The translations under genes were made by a program, and so were the position numbers. Shown in pieces: positions 7,733 to 17,398 of a stretch of 64,000 nt of DNA (position 1 is its first letter; each line of letters starts with the position of its first letter). Location: NCBI RefSeq assembly GCF_032340315.1, contig NZ_CP135436.1, forward strand, positions 1,633,501 to 1,697,500. Reading direction: 5' to 3'. Source of the DNA: Streptococcus sp. DTU_2020_1001019_1_SI_AUS_MUR_006. Its GTDB lineage: Bacteria; Bacillota; Bacilli; Lactobacillales; Streptococcaceae. Below the pieces are notes generated by a model, which was not told the DNA's origin, searched no databases, and saw nothing but the letters and a program-made list of their open reading frames with translations.

Positions 7733-8346
7733 TTATCATTCTTTAATACAAAATTAGGAATGATAGATGGATTCATAATTAATGAACGGTTAATCTCAGC
7801 AGCTACTCCTGTAATTGTACAAAGTCCGTACATTCCTAAAATCTGAGGTTCATGTTCTAAACGCTCTCCACTTGAAGTATAAAATGAATCTCCTAAAGGA
7901 TGAATCTTATAGAATCCTATCTCCAGTTTTTTCTCTTCTTCACTGAGAGGAGAATGTTTAATTACGTAAAAGTAACCTTTTTCCCAATATTGATTACTGA
8001 CAATAAAAGGATCCGTCAACAATTCATGATAGTTAGGTTTAAATGTTTCTATATCCATAGTATTAAAACATGTTGAAAATATTACGACAACATGGCTTAC
8101 ACTCATCAGGCTATTGCTTGATTCAATGTTTGATTCCATAACTTTCCCCAAAAAATAATATCCTTTTTTGGGGGATAAAACAAACAGATCCCCTTCTTTA
8201 GGCAAATCATTACTAGGTTTTATTACTTGGAGTTGATAATCACTCGAATCAAGCTCTTCAAACTTTTTTAATTTTCTTTGTACTTCTTTTGGAAGACTAT
8301 TAATTTTTTTATCTCTTCTTTCTTTTATCAAATTATTAAAAATCAT
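7702..8346 (-). CDS. Imm26-like immunity protein, divergent copy 3
   Basis: 214 residues with the same plan as the duplicated pair (LPKEGDLFVLSP, then GYYFLGKVME, and a YWEKGYFYVI segment) but only moderately similar. This places it as a separate cassette rather than a third duplicate. AGGAGGAGACT lies directly before the ATG, and a toxin-tip vestige (8356-8507) ends 9 bases upstream. The C-terminus overlaps the Imm51-like frame. Confidence 0.6.
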   Translation of the reverse strand: MIFNNLIKERRDKKINSLPKEVQRKLKKFEELDSSDYQLQVIKPSNDLPKEGDLFVLSPKKGYYFLGKVMESNIESSNSLMSVSHVVVIFSTCFNTMDIETFKPNYHELLTDPFIVSNQYWEKGYFYVIKHSPLSEEEKKLEIGFYKIHPLGDSFYTSSGERLEHEPQILGMYGLCTITGVAAEINRSLIMNPSIIPNFVLKNDNLSTKKLIVS

Positions 8347-8355
8347 AGTCTCCTC

Positions 8356-8507
8356 CTATTTATTATTTTGAGCCCACATAATAGCCTCATCATGAAATTT
8401 ATTTTTTGACTAATGCTGTTGATCTTATTCAATTTATTTGAGTTACCAATTGGATTTTCTATTAACACTCCATTGAAATCAAAGTACATTTTTTGGTGAC
8501 AGGCTAC
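8356..8507 (-). pseudogene. Toxin-tip vestige preceding Imm26 copy 3
   Basis: One frame reads MYFDFNGVLIENPIGNSN then LNKINSISQK, and shifts by one or two bases into KFHDEAIMWAQNNK and a TAG just before the Imm26 ribosome site. This looks like the C-terminal 50 or so residues of a polymorphic toxin I cannot assign. The missing 5' part and the frameshift make it non-functional. Confidence 0.45.
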
Positions 8508-9150
8508 TTAATAAATATCCTAATCCAGTTATTAACTTAGAAATTACCAACTAATCAATGAATCTTACAGTATTTTAGGAAAGTAAAGAAAGAATTTCTA
8601 ACAAAGAACTAGAATATATTTGTTGTCAAAGTAAACATTTCTGCTCTTTTTAATTTTAAATGAGTTTTAGTTATGAACTCGGAGATTAGTTTAAGCAGAA
8701 AAGTTACCATTTTGGGATACCTTTACTTCAATGCTAAAGAACATAATCATTGGAAACTAAGAGCTATAAGAAGGACCATTGAAACTCTATTTTAAAATTG
8801 TGTTGTTCCTTTTATGTCAAAAAAACACTGGCTAGTGGCTTTGTAGATTTGCAATTGGGATTGGAAAAATTATACTTGTTTTTCTTTAAGATTAACTATC
8901 ATCACAACTCTAATTTTTATATTCCAATCATCATTCCTGCTAATTATCTGATGTTTTAATATTTAAAACCGTTCTCTGACTATCATAATAGCTTGTGCTT
9001 CAATTGTCAAGTTCAGCTTTCTCTCAAACTTATCCTTTAGTAGGAATATTTCTCAGATATGGTTAGACCAAATCTATATAGAATTTATTTTCGCTTCATA
9101 GCACTCATGATTCTATGAAATCGTAAGTAGATGAAGTCAGCTTCAATACC
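8508..9150. other. Gene-free stretch with cassette scars
   Basis: No intact gene. The minus strand around 8970-9040 repeats the AYYDSQ Rhs vestige and flanks found at 1340-1420. On the plus strand a 41-codon frame from 8674 (MNSEISLSRKVTIL) ends RRTIETLF; I do not recognise it. The rest is AT-rich with closed frames. Confidence 0.4.
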
Positions 9151-9474
9151 CTAGTAAGATAATTTTTGACCACTACTTGAATCTATGAAATACTTCTTCT
9201 CACCTTCGTAAATAAGTATGAGTTCTGTTCCAATAGGCATGTTAAAAATTGATAATACTGCTGGTTCTATTTCAACAATTGTACTCCAGTCACATATCGA
9301 CATATTTTCAGCATGTGATAGATATTCTTCTGTATCTATTTCGGATAAAAAACGCCATCCGTTATCTAACTCATTAACACTGTTCTCACGTAATATCCAT
9401 TTTATATTGGCCTTATTTTTTAAAATATTATTAGATACTATTGAAGCACCTAATCCCATTCCTTTATTACTCAC
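9151..9474 (-). CDS. Imm33/DUF2185-like immunity protein
   Basis: 107 residues from a GTG at 9474 with AGAGG 8 bases upstream. The text (LGASIVSNNIL, NGWRFLSEID-x(2)-EYLSHAENM, IEPAVLSIFNMPIGTEL) follows the DUF2185/Imm33 pattern G-x-IVS, GWRF-x-(S/A)GDE, YL-x-x-x-x-N and D-PxxPxLxxPxGxxF. Members sit beside polymorphic toxins as putative immunity proteins. It is the first gene of the array in transcription order and has no toxin remnant directly upstream. Confidence 0.6.
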   Translation of the reverse strand: MSNKGMGLGASIVSNNILKNKANIKWILRENSVNELDNGWRFLSEIDTEEYLSHAENMSICDWSTIVEIEPAVLSIFNMPIGTELILIYEGEKKYFIDSSSGQKLSY

Positions 9475-9750
9475 ATTTATAACCTCTATTTATGTTAGCT
9501 AGTTCTTAACTTGAATCAGACAAGACAAACTACTCAAATCTATTACCTTTATATCGTGGATTGAAATAAGATGTGAACAAAGAGATTAGGATAGTCAAAT
9601 TGATTTCTTAGAATCCATAGCGTACTATTCTAAATTCAATCCACTATACAAAACGGTACACTGTGAATTTTAAAAAATGCTAGAAATTGACTCAACTGCT
9701 CTGGTAAATTTGTTCATATTCTATTTCATTTCACTATATATCCCAACCAA

Positions 9751-9777
9751 TAAAAAAACCGAAGCCTAAGCTTCGGT
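9751..9777 (-). terminator. Terminator of the rplJ-rplL operon
   Basis: On the minus strand ACCGAAGC pairs with GCTTCGGT around a 4-base loop and is followed by seven T. It sits 21 bases past the rplL stop. Confidence 0.9.
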
Positions 9778-9797
9778 CGTTTTTCATGGAAACTCTA

Positions 9798-10163
9798 TTA
9801 TTTAAGAGTAACTGAAGCTCCAGCTTCTTCCAATTTAGCTTTGATTTCTTCAGCTTCTGCAGCTGCAACGCCTTCTTTGATGACACCTGGTGCACCATCA
9901 ACAAGTTCTTTAGCTTCTTTAAGACCAAGACCTGTGATTTCACGTACAACTTTGATAACGCCGACTTTCTTGTCGCCTGCAGCTGTCAATTCAACGTCAA
10001 ATGAATCTTTAGCAGCTTCTTCAGCACCACCAGCAGCAGCTACAGCTACAGGAGCAGCTGCAGTTACACCAAATTCTTCTTCGATAGCTTTTACAAGGTC
10101 GTTCAATTCAAGGATTGAAGCTTCTTTAATTTCAGCAATAATGTTTTCAATGTTCAATGCCAT
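9798..10163 (-). CDS. rplL: 50S ribosomal protein L7/L12
   Basis: 121 residues from the ATG at 10163, chosen because GGAGGAAATAACA precedes it and MALNIENII is the usual streptococcal start. It forms the mobile stalk of the large subunit, which recruits translation GTPases. The N-terminal dimerisation helices (1-35), the alanine/glycine-rich hinge (36-52: [12 protein letters not shown]) and the globular domain with [20 protein letters not shown] are all visible. Second gene of the rplJ-rplL operon with its own terminator downstream. Confidence 0.98.
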   Translation of the reverse strand: MALNIENIIAEIKEASILELNDLVKAIEEEFGVTAAAPVAVAAAGGAEEAAKDSFDVELTAAGDKKVGVIKVVREITGLGLKEAKELVDGAPGVIKEGVAAAEAEEIKAKLEEAGASVTLK

Positions 10164-10236
10164 TGTTATTTCCTCCAAATAAGTTTATATTTTATGTTTA
10201 TATTTTTGTAGCTAGGCTACGCTGCGTAGCTTAAGA

Positions 10237-10737
10237 TTAAGCTGCGTCTTCTTTGTTGTCTGCAACCGCTTTGACTGCAAGAGCAACGTTGCGCACTGGC
10301 GCTTGAAGTACAGAAAGGAGCATAGAAAGAAGTCCTTCGCGGTTTGGAAGAGTTGCAAGAGCAACGATTTCTTCTTTTGATGCGACAGCGCCTTCGATTG
10401 CACCACCTTTGATTTCAAGTGCGTCAGCGTTTTTAGCAAAGTCGTTCAAGATTTTCGCTGGAGCGATAACATCTTCGTTAGAAAATGCTACAGCAGATGG
10501 TCCAACAAATACAGATGCAAGTTCTGCAAGGCCAGCTTTTTCAGCTGCACGACGTAAGATTGAGTTTTTAATAACTTTATACTCAACTTCGCTTCCACGA
10601 AGCTCACGACGAAGAACTGTATCTTGTTCAACTGTCAAACCACGAGCGTCTACAACGACGATTGATGCAGCAGCTTTCATTTTTTCAGCTACTACGTCAA
10701 CTAGTTCCGCTTTTTTAGCAATAATTGCTTCACTCAT
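10237..10737 (-). CDS. rplJ: 50S ribosomal protein L10
   Basis: 166 residues from the ATG at 10737 (GGAGGTGAACACACTA upstream). L10 is the stalk base that binds L7/L12 dimers and 23S rRNA. The N-terminal RNA-binding domain includes [13 protein letters not shown] and LRRELR. The C-terminal helix ending [13 protein letters not shown] is the L7/L12 docking site. Excess L10-L7/L12 complex is expected to bind the leader at 10745-10915 and repress its own operon. Confidence 0.98.
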   Translation of the reverse strand: MSEAIIAKKAELVDVVAEKMKAAASIVVVDARGLTVEQDTVLRRELRGSEVEYKVIKNSILRRAAEKAGLAELASVFVGPSAVAFSNEDVIAPAKILNDFAKNADALEIKGGAIEGAVASKEEIVALATLPNREGLLSMLLSVLQAPVRNVALAVKAVADNKEDAA

Positions 10738-10744
10738 TAGTGTG

Positions 10745-10915
10745 TTCACCTCCGTAATTATTTTGCTTGGGGAATTTTTCCAAAAGAAAAACGCGCCCAA
10801 ACCTAGACACGAAAGTACAATACGCTTCTTTTTACATGATACGTTTTGTCCTCGGTAGGATATTTATGAGTCGAGCTCCCCTACTGTCTTAGGCAGTTTT
10901 TTCAAACCGTATATA
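10745..10915 (-). ncRNA. L10 leader (autoregulatory ribosomal protein leader)
   Basis: The transcribed leader between promoter and rplJ carries the L10-binding core: AAGACAGTAGGGGAGC, then CCTACCGAGGACA, which pair through GTAGG/CCTAC with the internal-loop bases typical of the Firmicutes L10 leader. A further hairpin lies between this and the ribosome site. Confidence 0.85.
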
Positions 10916-10944
10916 AGTATACCATACTACTTTGTTTAGTGCAA
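10916..10944 (-). promoter_or_regulatory. Promoter of rplJ-rplL
   Basis: TTGCAC (10939-10944), 17-base spacer, TATACT (10916-10921) on the minus strand, directly upstream of the L10 leader. Confidence 0.85.
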
Positions 10945-11027
10945 GAGTTTTTTTCTTATTTTTTAAAAAATTTATTTATTTTTTAACCTTATTTCAAGAT
11001 AATCTCCTCAAAAATCAATTTTGCTTC

Positions 11028-11072
11028 TTGACTTGTTTGATTTTTTATTGTACTATACAACTGTATATACAG
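11028..11072 (+). promoter_or_regulatory. Promoter and candidate NiaR operator of niaX-niaR
   Basis: TTGACT (11028-11033), 17-base spacer, TACTAT (11051-11056), followed by the perfect 12-base palindrome CTGTATATACAG (11061-11072) over the start of transcription. As the second gene encodes NiaR, a niacin-responsive repressor, the palindrome is a good candidate for its operator. The operator call is inference. Confidence 0.65.
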
Positions 11073-11086
11073 AAAAAGGAGTTATT

Positions 11087-11614
11087 ATGAATACACAAAA
11101 GAAAACACAATTCATGACCTTGACCGCATTGCTAACAGCTATCGCTATTTTGATTCCTTTGGTGATGCCCTTTAAAATTGTCATTCCTCCCGCTTCCTAC
11201 ACTTTAGGAAGTCACGTTGCTATTTTTATCGCTATGTTTCTCTCGCCATGGATGGCTATCTTTGTTATTATAGCTTCTAGTTTAGGATTTCTCATGGCTG
11301 GGTATCCGATTGTTATCGTACTTCGTGCCTTTTCCCATATCTTTTTTGGAAGTCTGGGTGCTTTCTATCTTCAAAAACATCCTCAAACCTTGGACAATAA
11401 GAAATCTTCTTTGATTTTTAACTTTGTACTTGGTTTGGTTCATGCTATTGCTGAAGTTTTGGCTTGTGTGATTTTTTATGCTAGTACTGGAACTGACTTA
11501 AAAAATATGTTCTATGTCTTGTTTGTATTAGTTGGATTTGGTACTATTATTCATAGTATGGTAGACTATTACTTAGCCTTGGCTGTTTATAAAGCATTGA
11601 AAAAACGCCGTTAA
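11087..11614 (+). CDS. niaX: Niacin transporter, ECF substrate-binding S component
   Basis: 175 residues from the ATG at 11087, chosen because AAAAAGGAG lies upstream; the longer frame lacks a site. Six predicted membrane segments and the small size fit an S component of an energy-coupling factor transporter. The text (MTLTALLTAIAILIPLVMP, SHVAIFIAMFLSPWMAI) matches streptococcal NiaX. It would bind nicotinic acid or nicotinamide and use the shared EcfAA'T module encoded elsewhere. Pairing with niaR 18 bases downstream supports the substrate. Confidence 0.85.
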   Translation: MNTQKKTQFMTLTALLTAIAILIPLVMPFKIVIPPASYTLGSHVAIFIAMFLSPWMAIFVIIASSLGFLMAGYPIVIVLRAFSHIFFGSLGAFYLQKHPQTLDNKKSSLIFNFVLGLVHAIAEVLACVIFYASTGTDLKNMFYVLFVLVGFGTIIHSMVDYYLALAVYKALKKRR

Positions 11615-11632
11615 GCGTTAAGAAAGAAGAAT

Positions 11633-12148
11633 ATGACAAAAAATCGAAAAGAAGCCCTTCTACAACTCTTAGAAAAAGCTCAAAAACCTCTAAACGGAAA
11701 AAGCTTAGCAGAACATTTTCATGTCACTCGCCAGATTATCGTTCAGGACATTGCAGTCCTGCGTGCTGATGGTGCTCCGATCTTATCAACCAATCGTGGC
11801 TATATTTATAAAGAAAGCAAGACCAATCCGTATGTTCACAAACTGTTTAAAGTAAAGCACGAGATGGAAGAAATCGGGCAAGAACTTCTAGCTATCGTCG
11901 ATAATGGCGGACGTGTCCAGAATACCTTGATTGATCATCCTGTCTACGGAGAAATTGAAACCTTGCTCAAACTCTCTTGTCGCCGTGACGTTCAGCATTT
12001 TTTAGAGCAAGTCGAACGGTCTGACTTTAGACCACTTTCTGAATTAACAGATGGCGTCCATTATCACCTAGTCGAAGCTGAAAACGAACAAGACCTCCTC
12101 TATATCGAAAAGGCCTTGGACAAGTTAGGTTATTTGGTAAAGGATTAG
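11633..12148 (+). CDS. niaR: Niacin-responsive transcriptional repressor NiaR
   Basis: 171 residues. An N-terminal HTH_11-type winged helix (about 5-60; GKSLAEHFHVTRQIIVQDIAVLRADG) is followed by the 3H domain (about 75-168), named for three conserved His, visible in TLIDHPVYGEIE, DVQHFLEQ and GVHYHLVEAE. NiaR represses niacin uptake and NAD genes when nicotinic acid is plentiful. Cotranscribed with niaX and probably autoregulated. Its 3' end overlaps the convergent mutX by 4 bases. Confidence 0.88.
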   Translation: MTKNRKEALLQLLEKAQKPLNGKSLAEHFHVTRQIIVQDIAVLRADGAPILSTNRGYIYKESKTNPYVHKLFKVKHEMEEIGQELLAIVDNGGRVQNTLIDHPVYGEIETLLKLSCRRDVQHFLEQVERSDFRPLSELTDGVHYHLVEAENEQDLLYIEKALDKLGYLVKD

Positions 12149-12612
12149 AAGATTTTCTTTTCCCAATCGTCTTCTGTACGGCGAGGGTAGAAAAATTCAG
12201 ACTTATCCGGATTTTCCATCATCTCCATTAAAGGTAACATATCATAGGCCAGATCCAAGTTTGGAATCTGGTCTTTTTGCACCCAAGAAACTTCTCCTTC
12301 ATCTGAAGAACGAAGGGTACCAAAGAACTCAGTCGCCTTATAACAAACGACAATATAGCGGCCACCTGTATCTAGTGGCCAATTTTTAATGCCGACAAGT
12401 TGAGGATTTTGAATCGTCAGACCTGTTTCCTCGTATATTTCACGAATAACAGATTCTGCAAAGGCCTCACCATCTTCCACATGACCTCCTGGAAAAGCAT
12501 AGCCAGACCAGCGGTTTGTTTCAGGCGATCGATACTGCATAACCACGCGCTGATTTTCAAGGTCTTCTATTAGACAAATATTAGTTAGAATGGTTAATTG
12601 TGCTCGAGACAT
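12145..12612 (-). CDS. mutX: 8-oxo-dGTP diphosphatase (Nudix hydrolase) MutX
   Basis: 155 residues from the ATG at 12612; a GTG three codons upstream has no room for a ribosome site. The Nudix box is complete: GGHVEDGEAFAESVIREIYEETG, matching G-x5-E-x7-REUxEExGU at about residues 38-60. MutX in streptococci removes oxidised guanine nucleotides from the pool and lowers the mutation rate. Convergent with niaR. Confidence 0.92.
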   Translation of the reverse strand: MSRAQLTILTNICLIEDLENQRVVMQYRSPETNRWSGYAFPGGHVEDGEAFAESVIREIYEETGLTIQNPQLVGIKNWPLDTGGRYIVVCYKATEFFGTLRSSDEGEVSWVQKDQIPNLDLAYDMLPLMEMMENPDKSEFFYPRRTEDDWEKKIF

Positions 12613-12631
12613 AGGACTCACTTTCTAATGT

Positions 12632-13066
12632 TTAATTTTTTTCTACATACTTAACTTTAGACTTCATAATCAAAGGATTAACTAAGTCATGATATTCATG
12701 AATTTCATGGAGTAAGAATCCTCTGATGATTCTTATTTCATTTTTTTCCCTAATCACATAGTAGTCTAAATTGATAGGCATAGATGAATCTGGAACCGTG
12801 GAAAAAAATAAAAATATCATAAACCAGATTATGAGAGCAACGAATCCACTGAGAGCTTGAAAAATCAGATGATGCCATTGAAAGATTCTAGATTTATAAA
12901 AGATAGTCCACGGATGGATAAATAGGGTTAAACAAAGACCAAAGAACCAGAAATTCCACAAGACTGGGGTAAAAGCTAAGCCAAACAATCCTAAGATAAA
13001 ATGAATCAGGGCGAATACCAGGCACAAAAGATAAATAAACCTAAATACAGTTAGATGTTTCATCAT
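12632..13066 (-). CDS. Small membrane protein, unknown function
   Basis: 144 residues with three hydrophobic segments (about 8-33, 37-53 and 66-92) and a charged C-terminal tail of about 45 residues that should be cytosolic. I do not recognise a family. AAAGGAG precedes the start. It lies 19 bases upstream of mutX on the same strand and probably shares its transcript. Confidence 0.7.
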   Translation of the reverse strand: MMKHLTVFRFIYLLCLVFALIHFILGLFGLAFTPVLWNFWFFGLCLTLFIHPWTIFYKSRIFQWHHLIFQALSGFVALIIWFMIFLFFSTVPDSSMPINLDYYVIREKNEIRIIRGFLLHEIHEYHDLVNPLIMKSKVKYVEKN

Positions 13067-13220
13067 GATTGACTCCTTTTCAATATATTTTTAAAGCTTG
13101 AATGATTCATAAAATTTTATTTCCAATTTTCAAAATGTATCTTCATCGGTTTTAATTTTTTGTTTTATAATAACTAAATTAGTTAAATCATAATGTTAAT
13201 CTTCATTTTAAAATTTGTTT
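13067..13220. other. AT-rich intergenic spacer, no gene seen
   Basis: Separates the small membrane gene from the 677-residue accessory gene. Composition falls to very low GC. I see no clear terminator for the accessory gene. Confidence 0.5.
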
Positions 13221-15254
13221 TTAACTTTCGATTTCCATTAAATCTCTTTTTAATTTTTCTAACTCTTCTAAATTAATGTAGTACTCCGAATAAAAGAAAT
13301 TTCTAATCTTTTCTTCAATCTTATAAATCTTTATATTAAACCAATTGAGATATTTGATTTTTTCTCCAGTATATACTGATATAGTAAGAAATATTATTGG
13401 AATTATCGTACTTAATATATATGTTAAAATATCAAAATTACAATTTTTACCTATATACAAAACTAATAAAACTATTAAAAACAAACCTATTGTTATTAAT
13501 CCTCTTATGAACTTAATCCATCCTTTGACCCTTTTATCAGCATTATCTTTTCTAGTCTCTATATCATTAATGCTTCTCTGGATTTGCTCTATTCTCTCAT
13601 TAGAAATTCTAGTAATTTCTTTCTTACTGTTCTCCACTTCTTTCTCAGCACGCTTTTTCTCTTCAACTACCTTTTGTCTATCTAATTCTCTAACCTTATT
13701 ATCATGTTCCAATTTTTTTACTTTCTTTTCTAATCTCTCCTTTCCTGATTTATATATTTCTAATCCATTTGGCTTAATAATATCGTCAATGTTATTTAAT
13801 TGCTCCCGATCTATATCCTCGGGTTTCATCATTTTTTTACGCAGTTCAATAATATTTTCATTCAAGTCGTCTTCTGACAACTCTCCATTTTTATAACTTT
13901 CTTTTACTTTATCATATTGTTTAGCGACTGTTTGAGTTAAAATATTAGATAATACCAATCTAGACTTCTCTAATATATTAAATGTCGAAGGCAAGTTCTC
14001 AGAACCAAATCCTTTATTTAAGTCAAACCATAAGCGATTAGTTAATGATGACATACTAATTGCGAGAGGAGCATTAAAATCTTCATTCTCTTTATTAAAA
14101 TCATTAGCCATTTGTAAAATTTTTCCAACTTCAGTGATGACTAGATGCTTTGATTCTTTCAAAGATAAATTTTCAGAATTAATATCATCCTTCTTTCTTA
14201 AAATATTTGTGTAGTTTAAGTGTTTTAAGTATTTTTCCTTATTCTCAGTAGCTAAACCATACTTCTCGACAATTTCTTGACTCTCAATATTAAAATTATG
14301 ATACTCTGGAGAATAATAATTTAATGAATCGGCTTCTGAAATAGAATGTCGCTTCAATATATTAGTAAATTTTGCACGTTTATTTATCACATCAGCTGGA
14401 GTTGAACAATCTCTTACAATCTCATCCATTGCAACATTTCCAATATCAACAATTTTATTACCTTTGACTATTTCTTCTGCAGTTCCGAAGAAATGGTCTA
14501 TATCTTCGCTAACTTCTTTATAATACCGTATTGAAATAATTCGTTTGTTGCTTTTTTGATTCATTTCATTAATTAATTGAAACATATCATTAGCTAATTT
14601 CTGGAAGAAAATACCATTGTATCCAGCTAAATGAAATAGTATTTCTGTTTCAACATATAAATTTATATTATTTTTCCATGTTAATTTACTAATATCACTA
14701 GTATAATTAATTCCTGAAAATAAAACCGCACCTTCTTTTATTTGATTAATATTTTTAAGAAAATCACTATCGATATTGTTCTCAATAATGAACTCACTAA
14801 TAATGCTTGAATAGTCCCCATTAAACGAATCATCTAACAAAAATGATGTGAATTCTCTTGTCAGCTTTTCCTCATTTATTTCTCGGTTTTTATCCTTAAC
14901 ATATTTTATAAGCCTTGACATCAACGCACGACTTTTTAAATCAGATTTTTCTAATTCTTGAGTAATTTCGCTATCTAAAGAGATATCCTTTCTACTAACT
15001 AAAAATTGCCCGTCTTTTTTGGATACAAATTCTATTCTTTTTATCGCCGATTGAATGACATAACTAGGGATACAGAATCCAAAATTTTCATTTAATAACA
15101 ATGATATTTTTTCAACATCAAAACTATTTAATTTATTAGTCACTATTATATGTTCAATAAACTTTGATATTATGAAGTAAGTATCTTTTTTTCCATCATT
15201 GTATAATTGACGGTACATAGCATACGACGCTAATTTATTAACTTTATTAATCAT
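13221..15254 (-). CDS. Unrecognised 677-residue membrane-anchored accessory protein
   Basis: AGGAGA lies 7 bases before the ATG, 32 bases after the uvrB stop on the same strand with no terminator between. Layout by eye: an N-terminal helical domain (about 20-90; NENFGFCIPSYVIQSAIKRI resembles a winged helix); a middle domain (about 195-440) with a strand-acidic motif INLYVETEILFHL, then RIISIRYYKEVSEDI, and LVITEVGKIL plus MSSLTNRLWFDLNKGFG, recalling PIN-like nucleases with Glu in place of the first Asp; a charged coiled coil (about 500-575); two membrane segments (about 583-602 and 608-627); and a basic C-terminal tail. AT-rich unlike uvrB and mutX, so probably acquired. The PIN comparison is tentative; no function is established. 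Confidence 0.6.
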   Translation of the reverse strand: MINKVNKLASYAMYRQLYNDGKKDTYFIISKFIEHIIVTNKLNSFDVEKISLLLNENFGFCIPSYVIQSAIKRIEFVSKKDGQFLVSRKDISLDSEITQELEKSDLKSRALMSRLIKYVKDKNREINEEKLTREFTSFLLDDSFNGDYSSIISEFIIENNIDSDFLKNINQIKEGAVLFSGINYTSDISKLTWKNNINLYVETEILFHLAGYNGIFFQKLANDMFQLINEMNQKSNKRIISIRYYKEVSEDIDHFFGTAEEIVKGNKIVDIGNVAMDEIVRDCSTPADVINKRAKFTNILKRHSISEADSLNYYSPEYHNFNIESQEIVEKYGLATENKEKYLKHLNYTNILRKKDDINSENLSLKESKHLVITEVGKILQMANDFNKENEDFNAPLAISMSSLTNRLWFDLNKGFGSENLPSTFNILEKSRLVLSNILTQTVAKQYDKVKESYKNGELSEDDLNENIIELRKKMMKPEDIDREQLNNIDDIIKPNGLEIYKSGKERLEKKVKKLEHDNKVRELDRQKVVEEKKRAEKEVENSKKEITRISNERIEQIQRSINDIETRKDNADKRVKGWIKFIRGLITIGLFLIVLLVLYIGKNCNFDILTYILSTIIPIIFLTISVYTGEKIKYLNWFNIKIYKIEEKIRNFFYSEYYINLEELEKLKRDLMEIES

Positions 15255-15286
15255 TTATAATCTCCTGTTTTATGAATATTTCTTTT

Positions 15287-17275
15287 CTACCCCAACGCCT
15301 TTACTTCCAACATCATATCACGAATCTGAGCAGCCAATTCAAAGTCAAGCACTTCGACGGCTTCTTGCATTTGTTTTTCCAGTTTCTTGACTAGTTCTTT
15401 GCGCTCCTGTTTGTTGAGGCTATTGATATCAACTTCCTTATCCTCTTCTTTAGCCACAGTTTTTGTGACAGAGATAAGGTCACGGATTTCCTTCTTAATA
15501 GTTTGTGGGACGATGCCATGCTCTTCATTATAAGCCATCTGAATTTTACGACGACGAGCTGTTTCATCGATGGCTTTTTGCATAGACTGGGTCATAGTGT
15601 CAGCATACATAATCACATGACCTTCACTATTACGGGCTGCACGACCGATTGTTTGGATAAGACCACGTTCATTACGGAGGAAACCTTCCTTGTCAGCATC
15701 GAGAATAGCAACTAGACTCACCTCTGGAACGTCAATCCCTTCACGAAGGAGGTTAATTCCTACCAAGACATCAAAAACACCCAAACGCAGGTCACGAATA
15801 ATCTCTGTCCGCTCTAAAGTCTTGATATCCGAGTGCATATACTTGACCTTGATACCCATTTCCTTGAAGTAATCAGTCAAGTCTTCTGCCATTTTCTTAG
15901 TCAAGGTAGTAATAAAGGTGCGTTCATTCTTTTCAACACGAGCATTAATTTCACCAAGCAAGTCATCAATCTGTCCCATGGTTGGGCGCACTTCCACTTC
16001 TGGGTCCAAAAGACCAGTTGGACGGATGATTTGCTCAATAACAGTGTCCGTTTGTTCCATCTCGTAATCACCAGGCGTTGCTGAAACGTAGACAATCTGG
16101 TGGACATGACTTTCAAACTCTTCACGACGGAGGGGACGGTTGTCCAAGGCAGACGGTAAACGGAAACCATAGTTAACCAACATTTCCTTACGTGAACGGT
16201 CACCATTATACATTCCTTTGATTTGCCCCATGGTCATGTGACTTTCATCAATCATAATTAGAAAATCATCAGGGAAGAAATCAAGAAGCGTATAAGGTGG
16301 TTCTCCTTCGCTTCGTCCATCCATGTGACGTGAGTAGTTTTCGACACCATTGGTATACCCCATCTCACGTAACATCTCGATATCGTACTCTGTCCGTTGT
16401 TTCAAGCGTTGCGCTTCGAGGAGCTTGCCTTCTTTTTCAAAGATAGCTAACTGCTCCTCCAACTCCGCCTGAATCTTAGCAATAGCTACTTCCATGTGGT
16501 CATCATTGGTCACAAAGTGAGTAGCTGGGAAAATAGCCAAATGATCCACTTCGCCCAGAACTTGCCCCGTAAGAGCTTCGACTTCACGAATACGATCAAT
16601 CTCATCTCCGAAGAACTCAACACGGAAGGCATGCTCATCACGAGATGCTGGGAAAATTTCCACCACATCCCCACGTACACGAAATCTTCCACGCTGGAAA
16701 TCAATATCATTGCGTTCAAATTGAATATCGACTAATTCATTAAGCAGTTTATCACGAGAAATTTCAAGTCCTGGGCGCAGACTTACTACACTATCAGCAT
16801 ATTCTTTAGGGGAACCCAAACCATAAATACAAGATACGGATGCTACAACGATGACATCGTTACGCTCCAAGAGCGCTGATGTAGCGGAGTGACGGAGTTT
16901 ATCAATCTCATCGTTAACTGAACTATCTTTTTCGATATAAGTATCACTAGAGGGAACATAGGCTTCTGGCTGGTAGTAATCGTAATAGGACACGAAGTAC
17001 TCGACGGCATTCTCTGGGAAAAATTCCTTGAACTCCCCATAAAGCTGGCCTGCAAGAGTTTTATTGTGGGCGATGACTAGGGTTGGTTTATTAATTTTGG
17101 AAATCACCTGGCTCATAGTATAGGTCTTTCCTGTACCAGTCGCCCCCATCAGGATTTGGGCCTTTTCTCCACCCTCAATGTTATCTACCAACTGCTCAAT
17201 AGCCTGCGGTTGATCCCCAGACGGTTGGTATTTAGATACGAGTTTAAATTTGTTGTCTGTAATTCTATTGATCAT
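15287..17275 (-). CDS. uvrB: Excinuclease ABC subunit B
   Basis: 662 residues from the ATG at 17275, the usual streptococcal length, with GAGG 5 bases upstream; an in-frame ATG at 17290 also has a ribosome site. UvrB is the damage-verifying helicase-like subunit of nucleotide excision repair. Walker A ([11 protein letters not shown], about 43-53), the beta-hairpin region ([12 protein letters not shown]), DESH box (IMIDESHMT), motif VI (QTIGRAARN) and the C-terminal UVR helix pair ([20 protein letters not shown]) are present. It is followed without a visible terminator by the accessory gene. Confidence 0.97.
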   Translation of the reverse strand: MINRITDNKFKLVSKYQPSGDQPQAIEQLVDNIEGGEKAQILMGATGTGKTYTMSQVISKINKPTLVIAHNKTLAGQLYGEFKEFFPENAVEYFVSYYDYYQPEAYVPSSDTYIEKDSSVNDEIDKLRHSATSALLERNDVIVVASVSCIYGLGSPKEYADSVVSLRPGLEISRDKLLNELVDIQFERNDIDFQRGRFRVRGDVVEIFPASRDEHAFRVEFFGDEIDRIREVEALTGQVLGEVDHLAIFPATHFVTNDDHMEVAIAKIQAELEEQLAIFEKEGKLLEAQRLKQRTEYDIEMLREMGYTNGVENYSRHMDGRSEGEPPYTLLDFFPDDFLIMIDESHMTMGQIKGMYNGDRSRKEMLVNYGFRLPSALDNRPLRREEFESHVHQIVYVSATPGDYEMEQTDTVIEQIIRPTGLLDPEVEVRPTMGQIDDLLGEINARVEKNERTFITTLTKKMAEDLTDYFKEMGIKVKYMHSDIKTLERTEIIRDLRLGVFDVLVGINLLREGIDVPEVSLVAILDADKEGFLRNERGLIQTIGRAARNSEGHVIMYADTMTQSMQKAIDETARRRKIQMAYNEEHGIVPQTIKKEIRDLISVTKTVAKEEDKEVDINSLNKQERKELVKKLEKQMQEAVEVLDFELAAQIRDMMLEVKALG

Positions 17276-17398
17276 AATTGCCTCATACATCTTTTCTATC
17301 CTTCTATTTTACCATAAAAAGGATCGACTTACTGATTCTCAACTTCTTGCCATTTAGCATCTTATGTCATATCTTCTCACATAAAAAACACTAAATAT

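Noticed and set aside
8674..8799. Plus-strand 41-codon frame as an IS remnant
   Set aside because: Ends in RRTIETLF but no terminal repeats or recognised transposase motif were found.
10409..10858. 149-codon plus-strand frame
   Set aside because: Antisense to rplJ and its leader; no ribosome site.
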